From positions 1 to 64,000 of the forward strand of contig CAOYQO010000006.1 in NCBI GenBank assembly GCA_948566455.1: a stretch of 64,000 nucleotides of DNA. Reading direction: 5' to 3'. The notes beneath the pieces were generated by a model. The model ran no database searches. It worked only from the letters and a program-made list of their open reading frames with translations, and was not told the DNA's origin. The translations under genes were made by a program, and so were the position numbers. Each line of letters begins with the position of its first letter. Within the stretch, counting starts at the first letter, position 1. Below, piece after piece: positions 7,407-16,257 of the stretch. The DNA comes from an uncultured Phocaeicola sp. (GTDB lineage Bacteria; Bacteroidota; Bacteroidia; Bacteroidales; Bacteroidaceae).

Positions 7407-9083
7407 ATGAACCTAAAAGTTTATTATAGAAATCTTTCATCCCGCATTGCATCTAAATGGACGATTTTGGCTATTGATATCTGCTTGGTTGTGATTTCTA
7501 TGCTTTTAGCATGCATACTTCAATTGGGAGTTTCTTCTATAATATATAAGGTGTCATTATATATATGGATGATTTTATTCTCGCTTTCTTGTAATCTGTG
7601 TTTCTTTTCTGTCTTCCATACCTATGTTGGAGTTATTCGTTTCTCTTCGTTTGTGGATATTTACAGAGTGTTTATATCTCTTACAATAAGCTATGGTTTA
7701 TTGGGTATTGGTAATTTTTGTTGGTCGGCTTTTGGATTTGGAGAAACATTACCGAATGGGATTGTCTTTATAGCATATATTCTCAATTTTACTTTTATGG
7801 TATGTCTGCGCATTTTAGTGAAAATGCTGCATGAGGCTTTGTCTTTTGATGACCGGCACTGCGTAAATGTATTTATTTACGGCTTTCGTGGGACAGGAGT
7901 AAATATAGCTAAATCGATGCGGGTCAGTCGAAATAATCATTATCGTGTATGCGGCTTTATTTCAGATGAACCTTGGATGATAGGTAAGCATACGATGGGG
8001 TGTAGGGTTTATGCTAATAATAATAAGTTGTTTGAGCATTTGAAAAGAAAGAATGTACAAACGGTTGTTGTGGCACCGGATAAGCTGGCAGATTTGGAAT
8101 CATCCGGTGTAATGGAGCGAATGTTGGCCCAAAATATTCATGTAATGACAGTACCACCCTTAAGTAACTGTCTGGATGACGGGATTATAAAAGATATTCA
8201 TATAGAGGACTGGCTTCGTCGTGAGCCTATCCAGGCTGATATCCGAAAGATTGCTGCTTATATTGAAGGGCATCGGATATTGGTGACTGGTGCTGCAGGT
8301 GCTGTGGGACGTGAAATTGTTCATCAGTTGGCGGCTCTGAATCCTTATCAATTGATATTAGTTGATCAGGCTGAATCTCCTTTGTATGATGTTCAATTGG
8401 AATTATCAGATCATTGGAAGAACCTTGAAGTAAAGGTCCTGGTAGCGGATGTTGCTAATCGTAGTAGGATGGAAGCTATATTTAAACAGTATATACCACA
8501 GTTGGTCTTTCATGCAGCGGCTTATAAAAATATTTCTATGTTGGAGGATTATGCTGCTGAAGCGTTGCAGGTTAATGTTTTGGGCACTAAAAATATTGCA
8601 GATTTGGCAGTTAAATATAAGGTGTATAAATGTATGATGATTTCTACGAATCATGCTCTGTCACCAGTTCATGTAATGGGATACAGTAAGCGTTTGGCTG
8701 AAATCTATATGCAGGGACTTTCGCAAAAAATCAGGCAAGAGGAACTTACTGCTAAATTATTTGTAGTCCGTTTTGCGGATGTATATCCGGAGGCTCCCCG
8801 TAGTTTGATGACCTTACCGGAAGCTTGCCTACTGATATTGGAAGCAGGAAATCTTGGTGAAAATGGAGGTGTATATGTCTTTGAGGATGAATCGGCGGAG
8901 GAAACTGAAGCTACATGTTATGACAAAGTGAGGAGAAGCAGGGAAGATATTGCAGGAGTTGATAAGGTCTGTAAACAGATTGATTCTTTAGTTGAAAAAT
9001 ACGAATCGGGTGAGCCTCTGACAATAATTAACGAAATGAAAAAAATAATTTCATGTATTGCTGAACATCCGGTAGAGGTCTGA
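7407..9083 (+). CDS. CapD/FlaA1-like membrane nucleotide-sugar dehydratase homologue, probably degenerate
   Basis: The protein has four N-terminal membrane segments (residues about 20-135), a first Rossmann-like region (VFIYGFRGTG), the linker IEDWLRREPI, and a short-chain dehydrogenase domain with the NAD-binding loop VTGAAGAVGREI. That is the layout of CapD/FlaA1-family enzymes, which make 4-keto-6-deoxy UDP-sugars. It is eroded: the catalytic STDKA motif is STNHA, only HVMGYSKR is kept after it, and about 30 residues are missing between RFADVY and LMTLPEA. The C-terminal PGEKLYEELL-type segment is absent. At 558 residues it is about 80 shorter than typical. It precedes export genes, so it may be a pseudo-enzyme or do altered chemistry. 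Confidence 0.8.
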   Translation: MNLKVYYRNLSSRIASKWTILAIDICLVVISMLLACILQLGVSSIIYKVSLYIWMILFSLSCNLCFFSVFHTYVGVIRFSSFVDIYRVFISLTISYGLLGIGNFCWSAFGFGETLPNGIVFIAYILNFTFMVCLRILVKMLHEALSFDDRHCVNVFIYGFRGTGVNIAKSMRVSRNNHYRVCGFISDEPWMIGKHTMGCRVYANNNKLFEHLKRKNVQTVVVAPDKLADLESSGVMERMLAQNIHVMTVPPLSNCLDDGIIKDIHIEDWLRREPIQADIRKIAAYIEGHRILVTGAAGAVGREIVHQLAALNPYQLILVDQAESPLYDVQLELSDHWKNLEVKVLVADVANRSRMEAIFKQYIPQLVFHAAAYKNISMLEDYAAEALQVNVLGTKNIADLAVKYKVYKCMMISTNHALSPVHVMGYSKRLAEIYMQGLSQKIRQEELTAKLFVVRFADVYPEAPRSLMTLPEACLLILEAGNLGENGGVYVFEDESAEETEATCYDKVRRSREDIAGVDKVCKQIDSLVEKYESGEPLTIINEMKKIISCIAEHPVEV

Positions 9084-9160
9084 GCTCTTGATAGAGACGG
9101 TTTTAAATTCTTTTTCCAAAATTTAGATGTAAAATAAATGGGCGTTATAAAATAATATGC

Positions 9161-9168
9161 TACCTTTG
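9161..9168 (+). promoter_or_regulatory. -7 box upstream of the Wza-like gene
   Basis: TACCTTTG matches TAnnTTTG, with a start expected near 9175 and a leader of about 44 nt. The -33 element is weak. This suggests the export genes can be transcribed apart from the CapD-like gene. Confidence 0.55.
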
Positions 9169-9218
9169 TGCCCGATTTATATTAATTGTAGGAATTCTAA
9201 AGATTAATCAAATATCTT

Positions 9219-11669
9219 ATGCGCAGATTAATAACACTATTCTTTTTAATTTTCGTCCTTTCTGGAGTGGTTATGGCCCAGCAGATGTCGGATGATCAGG
9301 TTATTCAATACGTAAAGGAAGCAAATAAAAGTGGAAAAAGTCAGAAGCAGATAACCACTGAATTATTGCGTAGAGGGGTGACCAAAGAGCAAGTTAGCAG
9401 GATACAACAGAAATATTCGGAAAGTAATACTGTAAGTAATAAATCCAATGAAATGCCTTCTCAATTGCGTCAACGTACTTTAGTTGATGATGGGGGAGGA
9501 CAGAGAAGAACTACTGATTATTCGGAAGTGGGAATGCTTGATGAGACTGTAGGGGGGAGAGTAGATAATAGGGCTGATAATACTGCTACTACAGATAATG
9601 CTTCTCAAATTTTTGGTCATGATGTATTTACAAACCGGAATTTAACGTTTGAACCGAGTATTAACCTAGCTACTCCGGTGGACTATCGTTTAGGACCTGG
9701 CGATGAGGTTATTATTGATGTTTGGGGTGCTTCGGAGAATACAATTCGCCAAAGTATTTCGCCTGAAGGAACTATTCAGGTGAGTGGGTTGGGACCTGTT
9801 CAGTTAAGTGGCATGACTGTAAAAGATGCCAATGCATATTTGCAACGTGAATTTTCAAAAATATACTCAGGAATATCAGGAAGTGAACCTACCTCTCAAA
9901 TAAAGCTGACTTTAGGGGATATCCGGACTATACAGATTAATATAATGGGTGAAGTTGCTGTTCCTGGAACATATACATTATCCTCTTTTTCCTCTGTTTT
10001 CCATGCTTTGTATCGTGCTGGCGGTGTTAATAAAATTGGTAGTCTGCGTAGTATTAAGGTAGTTCGCAATGGTAAAACGATTGCTGATCTGGATGTTTAT
10101 GATTACCTTATGAAGGGTAAGATGAAAGATGATATCCGTCTTCAGGAAGGAGATGTAATTATAGTTAACCCTTATGAATCTTTGGTGCGAATAGCTGGTA
10201 AGGTAAAGCGTCCGATGTTCTATGAAATGAAGCCAACAGAGACTGTTGCTACTATTTTGAATTATGCTGGTGGCTTTACTGGAGATGCTTACAAAAAGGC
10301 AGTTCGTATTATTCGTAAAAGTGGTCGCGAACATCAGGTATATAATGTAGACGAAATGGATTACTCTGTTTTCCGTTTGGATGACGGTGACTCCATTTCT
10401 GTAGATGCCGTGTTGAAGCGTTTTGAGAATCGCGTAGAAATTCGTGGTGCTGTTTATCGCTCCGGTTTATATGAATTGAGTGGGACAGTAAATACTGTAA
10501 AGCAATTAATAAAGAAAGCTGAGGGATTAAGAGGTGATGCATTTTTGAATCGTGCACTTTTAGATCGTGAGAATGAAGATTTGTCTCATGAAGTAATTGC
10601 TGTGGATTTAGGCGGTTTGCTTAAAGGAACTGTAGCTGACATACCATTGCAGAAAAATGATATTTTATATATACCAAGCATTCATGACCTGAAAGAGGAG
10701 GAGACTATCTCTATTCATGGTGAAGTTGCAAATCCGGGTACATTCCTCTTTTCTAAGAATATGACTATCGAAGATTTGTTGGTTCAGTCTGGTGGCTTAT
10801 TGGAAGCTGCTGCAACAACAAAGGTTGATATTACCCGTCGTATTAAAGATCCGAAGAGCACTTCTTTTAGCAGTGTTTTAGGAAAGACTTATTCATTTGA
10901 TATTAAAGACGGCTTAGTAGTAGGTGGAGAAGGAGATTTCCACTTGGAACCGTTTGATGAAGTATATGTTCGCAAGAGTCCTGCATATCGCAAGCAGCAG
11001 AATGTAGTTGTTGCAGGGGAAGTACTCTTCGGTGGCAATTATGCTTTAGTGAAGAAGAATGAGCGTTTGTCTGATTTGATTTCAAAAGCTGGTGGAATTA
11101 CTCCGGATGCTTATGTAAAGGGGGCGCGTTTGATTCGTAAAATGACGGAAGAAGAACAACGCCGTCAGGCCGATGCTGTTCGGATGGCTCGAATGGGAGA
11201 AGGAAAAGACTCTATTTCTGTTGAGAAGCTGAACATATCAGACACTTATACTGTTGGTATTAATTTGGAGAAGGCTATCTCTAATCCAGGTAGTGATTTT
11301 GACTTGGTTTTGCGTGAAGGAGATGTTTTATTCATTCCTGAATATATTAATACGGTAAAAATTAGTGGAGCGGTTATGTATCCCAATACTGTATTGTATA
11401 AGCGTGGTGAAAGTTTACGTTATTACATCAATCAGGCAGGTGGTTATGGTAATCTGGCCAAGAAGAAAAAAGCCTATGTAGTATATATGAACGGTACGGT
11501 ATCCCGTCTGAAATCTCGTGATAAAAAGGCTATAGAGCCTGGTTGTGAGATTATTGTTCCAAGCAAGGAAGAAAAGAAGCGGATGAGTACTGCTGAGATT
11601 TTAGGTATGGGTAGCACAACCGCCTCCATTGCTGCTATGATTGCAACCATGGTTAACCTCTTTAAGTAA
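9219..11669 (+). CDS. Wza-like polysaccharide export protein with multiple SLBB domains
   Basis: This outer-membrane polysaccharide export protein has a signal peptide (residues 1-20, ending VVMAQ), an acidic N-terminal segment, and the Poly_export domain at about 150-230 with YRLGPGDEVIIDVWG and SPEGTIQVSGLG. A series of SLBB domains follows, each recognisable by GEVAxPGTYxL or GAVYRSGLYEL-type strands (about residues 245, 330, 420, 510, 610, 725). A C-terminal hydrophobic segment (STTASIAAMIATMV) may span the outer membrane. At 816 residues it is far larger than Wza, as is usual in Bacteroides. It is followed after 8 nt by the Wzz-like gene. Confidence 0.9.
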   Translation: MRRLITLFFLIFVLSGVVMAQQMSDDQVIQYVKEANKSGKSQKQITTELLRRGVTKEQVSRIQQKYSESNTVSNKSNEMPSQLRQRTLVDDGGGQRRTTDYSEVGMLDETVGGRVDNRADNTATTDNASQIFGHDVFTNRNLTFEPSINLATPVDYRLGPGDEVIIDVWGASENTIRQSISPEGTIQVSGLGPVQLSGMTVKDANAYLQREFSKIYSGISGSEPTSQIKLTLGDIRTIQINIMGEVAVPGTYTLSSFSSVFHALYRAGGVNKIGSLRSIKVVRNGKTIADLDVYDYLMKGKMKDDIRLQEGDVIIVNPYESLVRIAGKVKRPMFYEMKPTETVATILNYAGGFTGDAYKKAVRIIRKSGREHQVYNVDEMDYSVFRLDDGDSISVDAVLKRFENRVEIRGAVYRSGLYELSGTVNTVKQLIKKAEGLRGDAFLNRALLDRENEDLSHEVIAVDLGGLLKGTVADIPLQKNDILYIPSIHDLKEEETISIHGEVANPGTFLFSKNMTIEDLLVQSGGLLEAAATTKVDITRRIKDPKSTSFSSVLGKTYSFDIKDGLVVGGEGDFHLEPFDEVYVRKSPAYRKQQNVVVAGEVLFGGNYALVKKNERLSDLISKAGGITPDAYVKGARLIRKMTEEEQRRQADAVRMARMGEGKDSISVEKLNISDTYTVGINLEKAISNPGSDFDLVLREGDVLFIPEYINTVKISGAVMYPNTVLYKRGESLRYYINQAGGYGNLAKKKKAYVVYMNGTVSRLKSRDKKAIEPGCEIIVPSKEEKKRMSTAEILGMGSTTASIAAMIATMVNLFK

Positions 11670-11677
11670 TAGAAGTT

Positions 11678-12790
11678 ATGAGTGAAGAAAACAAACTGAA
11701 TACAACTCCTCAACAGCCGGAAGAACAAGAGATCGATTTAATAGAACTTGCTCAAAAGGTGTGGGCAAGTAGGAAACTGGTTTTCAAGGCGTGTGGATAT
11801 GCTGTGTTGGTGGGACTGGTTGTAGCATTCAGCATCCCGAAAGAATACTCTACAAGTGTGACGTTAGCACCAGAGACTGGTGGTAAGTCGGGTGGAGGTA
11901 GTATGGGGGCATTAGCGGCTATGGCAGGTATCAGTTTAGGTGCTTCCAGTGGTGAAGATGCTCTTTCACCGGAACTCTATCCTGATATTGTAAGTTCCAC
12001 TCCCTTTCTGATTGAACTTTTTGATGTAAAGGTGAAGGATCAGAAAGATAAGATTGATACAACACTTTATGCCTATTTGGACGAGTATCAGCGTGGACCT
12101 TGGTGGGGAGCCATCACTTCAGCTCCTTTTAAAGCATTGGGTTGGGTGATATCTTTGTTTAAAGATAAAGAAGAAGAAGGTGTCGCTGCTAAAACAGATC
12201 CATTCAGATTAACCAAAGATGAAGCTGCAATTGCAACTGCCTTGAGCAAACGTATTTCTGTTTCTGTAGATAAGAAAACAGGTGTTACGACTTTGTCGGT
12301 TACTATGCAGGATCCTTTAATTTCAGCTTCATTGACAGATACGGTAATGCGTTGCCTGCAGAACTATATCACGGATTATCGGACCAATAAGGCGCGTCAT
12401 GATTTAGCTTTTACAGAGAAGCTCTATAAGGAGGCTAAAGATAATTATACTGCTGCGCAGTCAAAGTATGCATCTTTTGTTGATGCTAATCAAAATATAA
12501 TTTTGTTAAGTTATCGTGCTGAACAAGAACGCTTGCAAAATGAAATGAATTTAGCATATAATGTGTATACTCAGGTTGCTCAACAATTACAGATGGCCAA
12601 GGCCAAGGTGCAGGAAATTACTCCGGTGTACACCGTTGTACAGCCGGCATCAGTTCCTTTGCGTCCGGTGAAACCCAATAAAGTAATGATTCTTATCGGT
12701 TTTATTTTCTTAGCTGGAGTAGGTAGTGTAGGTTGGATTTTATTTGTAAAGGATTTATTAAAAGGATGGAAAAAGCAAACAACAATATGA
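11678..12790 (+). CDS. Wzz-type polysaccharide chain-length determinant
   Basis: The 370-residue protein has the Wzz layout: a short cytoplasmic N-terminus, membrane segment 1 at about 38-54, a periplasmic helical region with a coiled-coil stretch at about 240-310, the proline-rich motif VPLRPVKPNK, and membrane segment 2 at about 335-357. No C-terminal tyrosine-kinase domain is present, so it is a chain-length regulator or copolymerase rather than a BY-kinase. A glycine-rich, poorly conserved insertion lies near 60-80. It overlaps the next gene by 4 nt at the stop codon, implying translational coupling. Confidence 0.88.
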   Translation: MSEENKLNTTPQQPEEQEIDLIELAQKVWASRKLVFKACGYAVLVGLVVAFSIPKEYSTSVTLAPETGGKSGGGSMGALAAMAGISLGASSGEDALSPELYPDIVSSTPFLIELFDVKVKDQKDKIDTTLYAYLDEYQRGPWWGAITSAPFKALGWVISLFKDKEEEGVAAKTDPFRLTKDEAAIATALSKRISVSVDKKTGVTTLSVTMQDPLISASLTDTVMRCLQNYITDYRTNKARHDLAFTEKLYKEAKDNYTAAQSKYASFVDANQNIILLSYRAEQERLQNEMNLAYNVYTQVAQQLQMAKAKVQEITPVYTVVQPASVPLRPVKPNKVMILIGFIFLAGVGSVGWILFVKDLLKGWKKQTTI

Positions 12791-13113
12791 TGATGGATGA
12801 AAATGCGCGTTGCTGGTATATTGTATATACGGCACCGAGATTGGAACGTAAATTGATGCAGCATTTAAATGTTGCAGGGTATAAGACTTTTTGTCCTATG
12901 CAAACAATATATGTAAACTGGGATGGGAAAATGAAGGAGATTATTGTTCCTTTTTTCTCAGGTTGTGTTTTTGTAGAAGGAGATTTGAAGGATATAGCTC
13001 CTGTTGTAGCATCTCAGAAAGCCGCTTTTTTAGTGGGTACTGATGGCAAAGAACTTTCTATTGTATCGGATAAAGCAAACCTTTCAAGTAAGTTTGCTCA
13101 ATTGTTGAAGTAA
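12787..13113 (+). CDS. NusG N-terminal-domain (UpxY-like) protein lacking a KOW domain
   Basis: The 108-residue protein carries ARCWYIVYTAPRLERKLMQHL, the start of the NGN fold of NusG and of the UpxY antiterminators that drive Bacteroides capsule operons, plus the IIVPFFSGCVFVEGDL strand that docks on RNA polymerase. It ends at FAQLLK without the KOW domain that UpxY proteins (about 170 aa) carry. I chose the ATG at 12787, which overlaps the upstream TGA (ATGA); starts at 12733 or 12766 are also open. UpxY genes normally lie first in their operon, so a fourth position is unusual. It may act as a competitor or a minimal elongation factor. Confidence 0.75.
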   Translation: MMMDENARCWYIVYTAPRLERKLMQHLNVAGYKTFCPMQTIYVNWDGKMKEIIVPFFSGCVFVEGDLKDIAPVVASQKAAFLVGTDGKELSIVSDKANLSSKFAQLLK

Positions 13114-13574
13114 TGATAAAGCTGATTTCGGAAGAACTATTGGACGGGGTAACTCATGATGCTCAGGAGAATTCTCGTTTACGAATGAATTATAATTTTC
13201 ATGAGTCTTTAGATGCACCTATTCACCGTCTTCTTAATGCCTTGGAGCCGGGAACTTATCTCCCTCCTCATCGTCATGTGGATAAGGAAGAAACTTATAT
13301 TGTTCTGCGCGGAAGTCTGATAGCGTTTTTCTATGATGATATGGGCAATGTGACGGAAAAAGTAAATCTGAATCCATCAGCTGGAATGTATGGAGTGGAA
13401 ATCCCTTCAGGTACTTGGCATAGCATTGTAGTTTTAGAGTCTGGTACTGTTATCTTTGAAATAAAGAGTGGTCCTTATAAGCCACTTCCACCAGAAGATG
13501 TTGCGCCATGGGCACCTGCACCTTCCGATGTGGAAGGAGCGACTATATTTATGAAACGAATGTTGGAGGTCTAG
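13113..13574 (+). CDS. WbuC-type cupin protein
   Basis: This 153-residue single-domain cupin has the metal-binding motif PPHRHVDKEETYIVLRG and the second motif GTWHSIVVLESGTVIFEI, with an APWAPAPSD-type C-terminal tail, all as in the WbuC cupin family found in O-antigen and capsule loci. A role in sugar-nucleotide or surface-sugar modification is inferred; the reaction is not known. Its ATG overlaps the preceding TAA by one base (TAATG). Its 3' end overlaps the convergent ROK gene by 4 nt, leaving no room for a separate terminator. Confidence 0.82.
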   Translation: MIKLISEELLDGVTHDAQENSRLRMNYNFHESLDAPIHRLLNALEPGTYLPPHRHVDKEETYIVLRGSLIAFFYDDMGNVTEKVNLNPSAGMYGVEIPSGTWHSIVVLESGTVIFEIKSGPYKPLPPEDVAPWAPAPSDVEGATIFMKRMLEV

Positions 13575-14800
13575 TTTGTACCTTCAAACATTCGACTTCG
13601 TGCCAACATGCATGCCCCAACAATACCCGCCTTGTCTTTTAACTTAGAGGTTGTAATGACTGAGTCTTTATTGACGAGGTTTAGAGAATACTTTCGTACT
13701 GCTGTTCTGATGGGTTGGGTAATGTAATCTTCAGTCAGAGATAATGTTCCTCCGATTATTACTAATTCGGGATTGAAGATATTTATAAGTCCTGCTATTT
13801 GTTTACCTAATTTTTGCCCTATCTCTTCTACAATTTCAATACATAAGAGGTCTTCTTTATTCACCGCAGCTATAATTTCATCCAGTGTTATTGGAGTTTC
13901 CATATTTACCCGGTTGGATAAAATCGAATTTTCTCCTTTTAGTATCCGTTCCAGCAGAGTACGATGTAATGCAGATCCGGAAGCTTCTGTTTCCAAACAA
14001 CCTTTTTTGCCACAATGGCAAATAATCTCATTGTCAAATGTATTCACATGTCCAAACTCTCCGGAAAATCCTGACTTTCCTTTATAAATTTTTCCGTCTA
14101 TAATGATTCCGATTCCTAATCCCCAACTGACATTAACGAAAATAATATCTTTCTCTCCTTTTACACATCCTTGCATATATTCTCCGTATGTCATGGCGCG
14201 TGTATCATTATCAATCGTTACAGGATAGCCGAGTCTTTCACTTAATACATCTGCGAGGGGACGTTCTTCAAAATTAAACTGACTGAAACTATATCCCGAT
14301 TCAGGATTTACTCTTCCTGATACGTTTACATTAATATTCAATATCTTTTCCGTATCTATCGGGAGCTTTTTTATGAAATTGAGAATCAGATTGCAAAGTT
14401 CGTTCATTCCCTCTAAGGAGTTTTCAAAATTATAAGGTATATCCATTTTAAGTTCTACCATATCGCCTTTGAAATTTATTAATCCAATATTGATAGAGAA
14501 TTTCTTAATGTCTACTCCTATGAAATAGCCTGATTTGGGGTTTAGTCCATATAAGTTAGGATGTCTTCCTCCGCTTGTTTCCAGTTTGCCATAATCGTTT
14601 ATGTATCCTTCGTCATACATTTCTCCAATTAGCTTAGTAACTGTAGGAACACTTAAATCCAGTTCTTTTGAAAGATCAGGAATTGTCGAACTACCATTAT
14701 ATATATAATAGGTAATAATCCTTTTTTTAATGAGGGCATTTTTAGACCCCATTTCTATTTCTTTTAAAAACTGCTGATACATATATCTTGTTAATTTCAT
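13571..14800 (-). CDS. ROK-family transcriptional regulator, probable regulator of the adjacent PUL
   Basis: Residues about 20-70 form a winged helix-turn-helix (IPDLSKELDLSVPTVTKLIGEM). The rest is a ROK sugar-kinase fold with the nucleotide-loop strand GVDIKKFSINIGLI, TIDNDTRAMTYGEY, WGLGIGIIIDGKIYKG, and the zinc motif CHCGKKGCLE. Such Mlc/NagC/XylR-type proteins bind promoter DNA and release it when a sugar binds. It is divergent from the DUF4434-MFS-ARH operon, across a 360-bp gap holding a promoter and an inverted repeat, so it probably controls the sugar locus. The start is uncertain: a promoter box lies only 10 nt upstream of the first ATG, and Met17 (MGSKNALIKK) is an alternative. 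Confidence 0.88.
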   Translation of the reverse strand: MKLTRYMYQQFLKEIEMGSKNALIKKRIITYYIYNGSSTIPDLSKELDLSVPTVTKLIGEMYDEGYINDYGKLETSGGRHPNLYGLNPKSGYFIGVDIKKFSINIGLINFKGDMVELKMDIPYNFENSLEGMNELCNLILNFIKKLPIDTEKILNINVNVSGRVNPESGYSFSQFNFEERPLADVLSERLGYPVTIDNDTRAMTYGEYMQGCVKGEKDIIFVNVSWGLGIGIIIDGKIYKGKSGFSGEFGHVNTFDNEIICHCGKKGCLETEASGSALHRTLLERILKGENSILSNRVNMETPITLDEIIAAVNKEDLLCIEIVEEIGQKLGKQIAGLINIFNPELVIIGGTLSLTEDYITQPIRTAVRKYSLNLVNKDSVITTSKLKDKAGIVGACMLARSRMFEGTN

Positions 14801-14809
14801 TATTTACCA

Positions 14810-14817
14810 CAAAGATA
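14810..14817 (-). promoter_or_regulatory. -7 box just upstream of the ROK gene
   Basis: On the minus strand TATCTTTG matches the consensus. The expected start (about 14803) is only a few bases from the first ATG, implying a near-leaderless message or a start at an internal ATG. Confidence 0.5.
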
Positions 14818-15039
14818 ATTAATATTTTTATTAACCTCAATTTTTTATAATGGAAAAGAAAGTATTTGTTCTTTTATGATTCAATTTATGCTTAGTATAT
14901 TAAGCTTTATCCCACCTCGTTTTTTATATTTAGTTCGTATTCATTTCCCTTTTTTCTTTATTAAGGGCTAAAAATAAGGCATGATATAATTAAATACTAA
15001 TGAAAATAAGATTTTGATAATAAAATAATTTATTATCTA
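14818..15039. other. AT-rich intergenic stretch, nothing assigned
   Basis: Very AT-rich DNA between the divergent regulator and operon. I see no gene, repeat or structured element here; any regulator-binding site would need experimental mapping. Confidence 0.5.
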
Positions 15040-15069
15040 TTGTTTATTTAATAAATATATCTATATTTG
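15040..15069 (+). promoter_or_regulatory. Main promoter of the DUF4434/ARH/SusCD locus
   Basis: TTG at 15040-15042 and TATATTTG at 15062-15069 are 19 nt apart, an excellent Bacteroides promoter. The start is expected near 15076, giving a leader of about 85 nt that contains an inverted repeat. Confidence 0.75.
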
Positions 15070-15091
15070 CATTGTATTATAAACAAGAAAC

Positions 15092-15109
15092 GTTTTATAA
15101 TAATAAAAC
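15092..15109. promoter_or_regulatory. Perfect inverted repeat, candidate operator
   Basis: GTTTTAT and ATAAAAC form perfect 7-bp arms around AATA, about 16-33 nt downstream of the predicted transcription start. Position and symmetry suit a repressor operator, possibly for the divergent ROK protein; the high AT content makes chance plausible. Confidence 0.4.
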
Positions 15110-15160
15110 TTAAACACGCATTCAATAGGTTAACATATATAATATACAGAAAGGAATACT

Positions 15161-16255
15161 ATGAAAACAAGTAACCGCAGAGAATTTTTAAAGAAAGTCG
15201 CTTTAACAGGAGCTTCCGCTTTGGTAGCTCCTGGACTGCTGGCCACTGAAGCAATGGAGAGCACTTCATTTGCTTCAATACAGAAAAGCGATGCTGGTCG
15301 GCTTATTATTCCTAAAGAGAATGGGTTAAAGATTACCGGGACTTTTTTAGATGAAATATCACATGATATTCCTCATCAAAATTGGGGCGAAAAAGAATGG
15401 GATCAAGATTTCCGGCACATGAAAAATATAGGAATTGATACTGTTATCATGATCCGTTCCGGCTATCGTAAGTTTGTCACCTATCCTTCTAAATATTTAT
15501 TGGGTAGAGGATGTTATATGCCCTCTGTTGATTTAGTAGACATGTACCTTCGCTTAGCGGAAAAATATCAGATGAAGTTTTATTTTGGTCTGTATGATTC
15601 CGGAAAATATTGGGATACGGGTGATTTGTCATGGGAGATTGAAGATAACAAGTATGTGATCGATGAAGTCTGGAATCAATATGGTGAAAAATATAAGAGT
15701 TTTGGTGGCTGGTATATAAGTGGTGAGATCAGTCGTAAAACCAAGGGGGCTATTGATGCTTTTCGTGCAATGGGAAAACAATGTAAGGATGTGTCTGGTG
15801 GTTTACCTACTTTTATTTCTCCTTGGATTGATGGAAAGAAGGCTGTGATGGGGACTGATAAGTTAACTAAGGAAGATGCTGTTTCAGTTCAGGAACACGA
15901 AAGAGAATGGAATGAAATATTTGATGGAATCCATGAAGTGGTTGATGCATGTGCTTTTCAAGATGGGCACATTGATTATGATGAATTAGATGCCTTCTTT
16001 ACAGTAAATAAAAAGCTGGCAGATAAATATGGAATGAAATGCTGGACGAATGCGGAGACATTCGATCGTGATATGCCTATAAATTTCTTGCCGATCAAGT
16101 TTGATAAGCTTAGGATGAAATTGGAAGCTGCAAAGAGAGCTGGCTATGATAAAGCCATTACGTTTGAATTTTCTCACTTTATGAGTCCGCAATCTGCTTA
16201 TTTGCAGGCGGGACATCTGTACAATAGATATAAAGAATACTTTAATATAAAATAG
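15161..16255 (+). CDS. DUF4434-type TIM-barrel protein with Tat-like signal (1 of 5)
   Basis: The N-terminus NRREFLKK followed by a hydrophobic stretch (to about residue 30) resembles a twin-arginine signal, so the folded enzyme is probably exported. The rest (about 50-364) is a single DUF4434-like TIM barrel. Two glutamates stand where glycosidase catalytic residues would sit: GGWYISGE at 189 and TNAETF at 299, 110 residues apart. The same pair is seen in the other four DUF4434 proteins of this locus. A glycoside-hydrolase role is therefore inferred; no activity is known to me for the family. First gene of the plus-strand operon, 2 nt before the MFS gene. Confidence 0.75.
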   Translation: MKTSNRREFLKKVALTGASALVAPGLLATEAMESTSFASIQKSDAGRLIIPKENGLKITGTFLDEISHDIPHQNWGEKEWDQDFRHMKNIGIDTVIMIRSGYRKFVTYPSKYLLGRGCYMPSVDLVDMYLRLAEKYQMKFYFGLYDSGKYWDTGDLSWEIEDNKYVIDEVWNQYGEKYKSFGGWYISGEISRKTKGAIDAFRAMGKQCKDVSGGLPTFISPWIDGKKAVMGTDKLTKEDAVSVQEHEREWNEIFDGIHEVVDACAFQDGHIDYDELDAFFTVNKKLADKYGMKCWTNAETFDRDMPINFLPIKFDKLRMKLEAAKRAGYDKAITFEFSHFMSPQSAYLQAGHLYNRYKEYFNIK

Positions 16256-16257
16256 AA

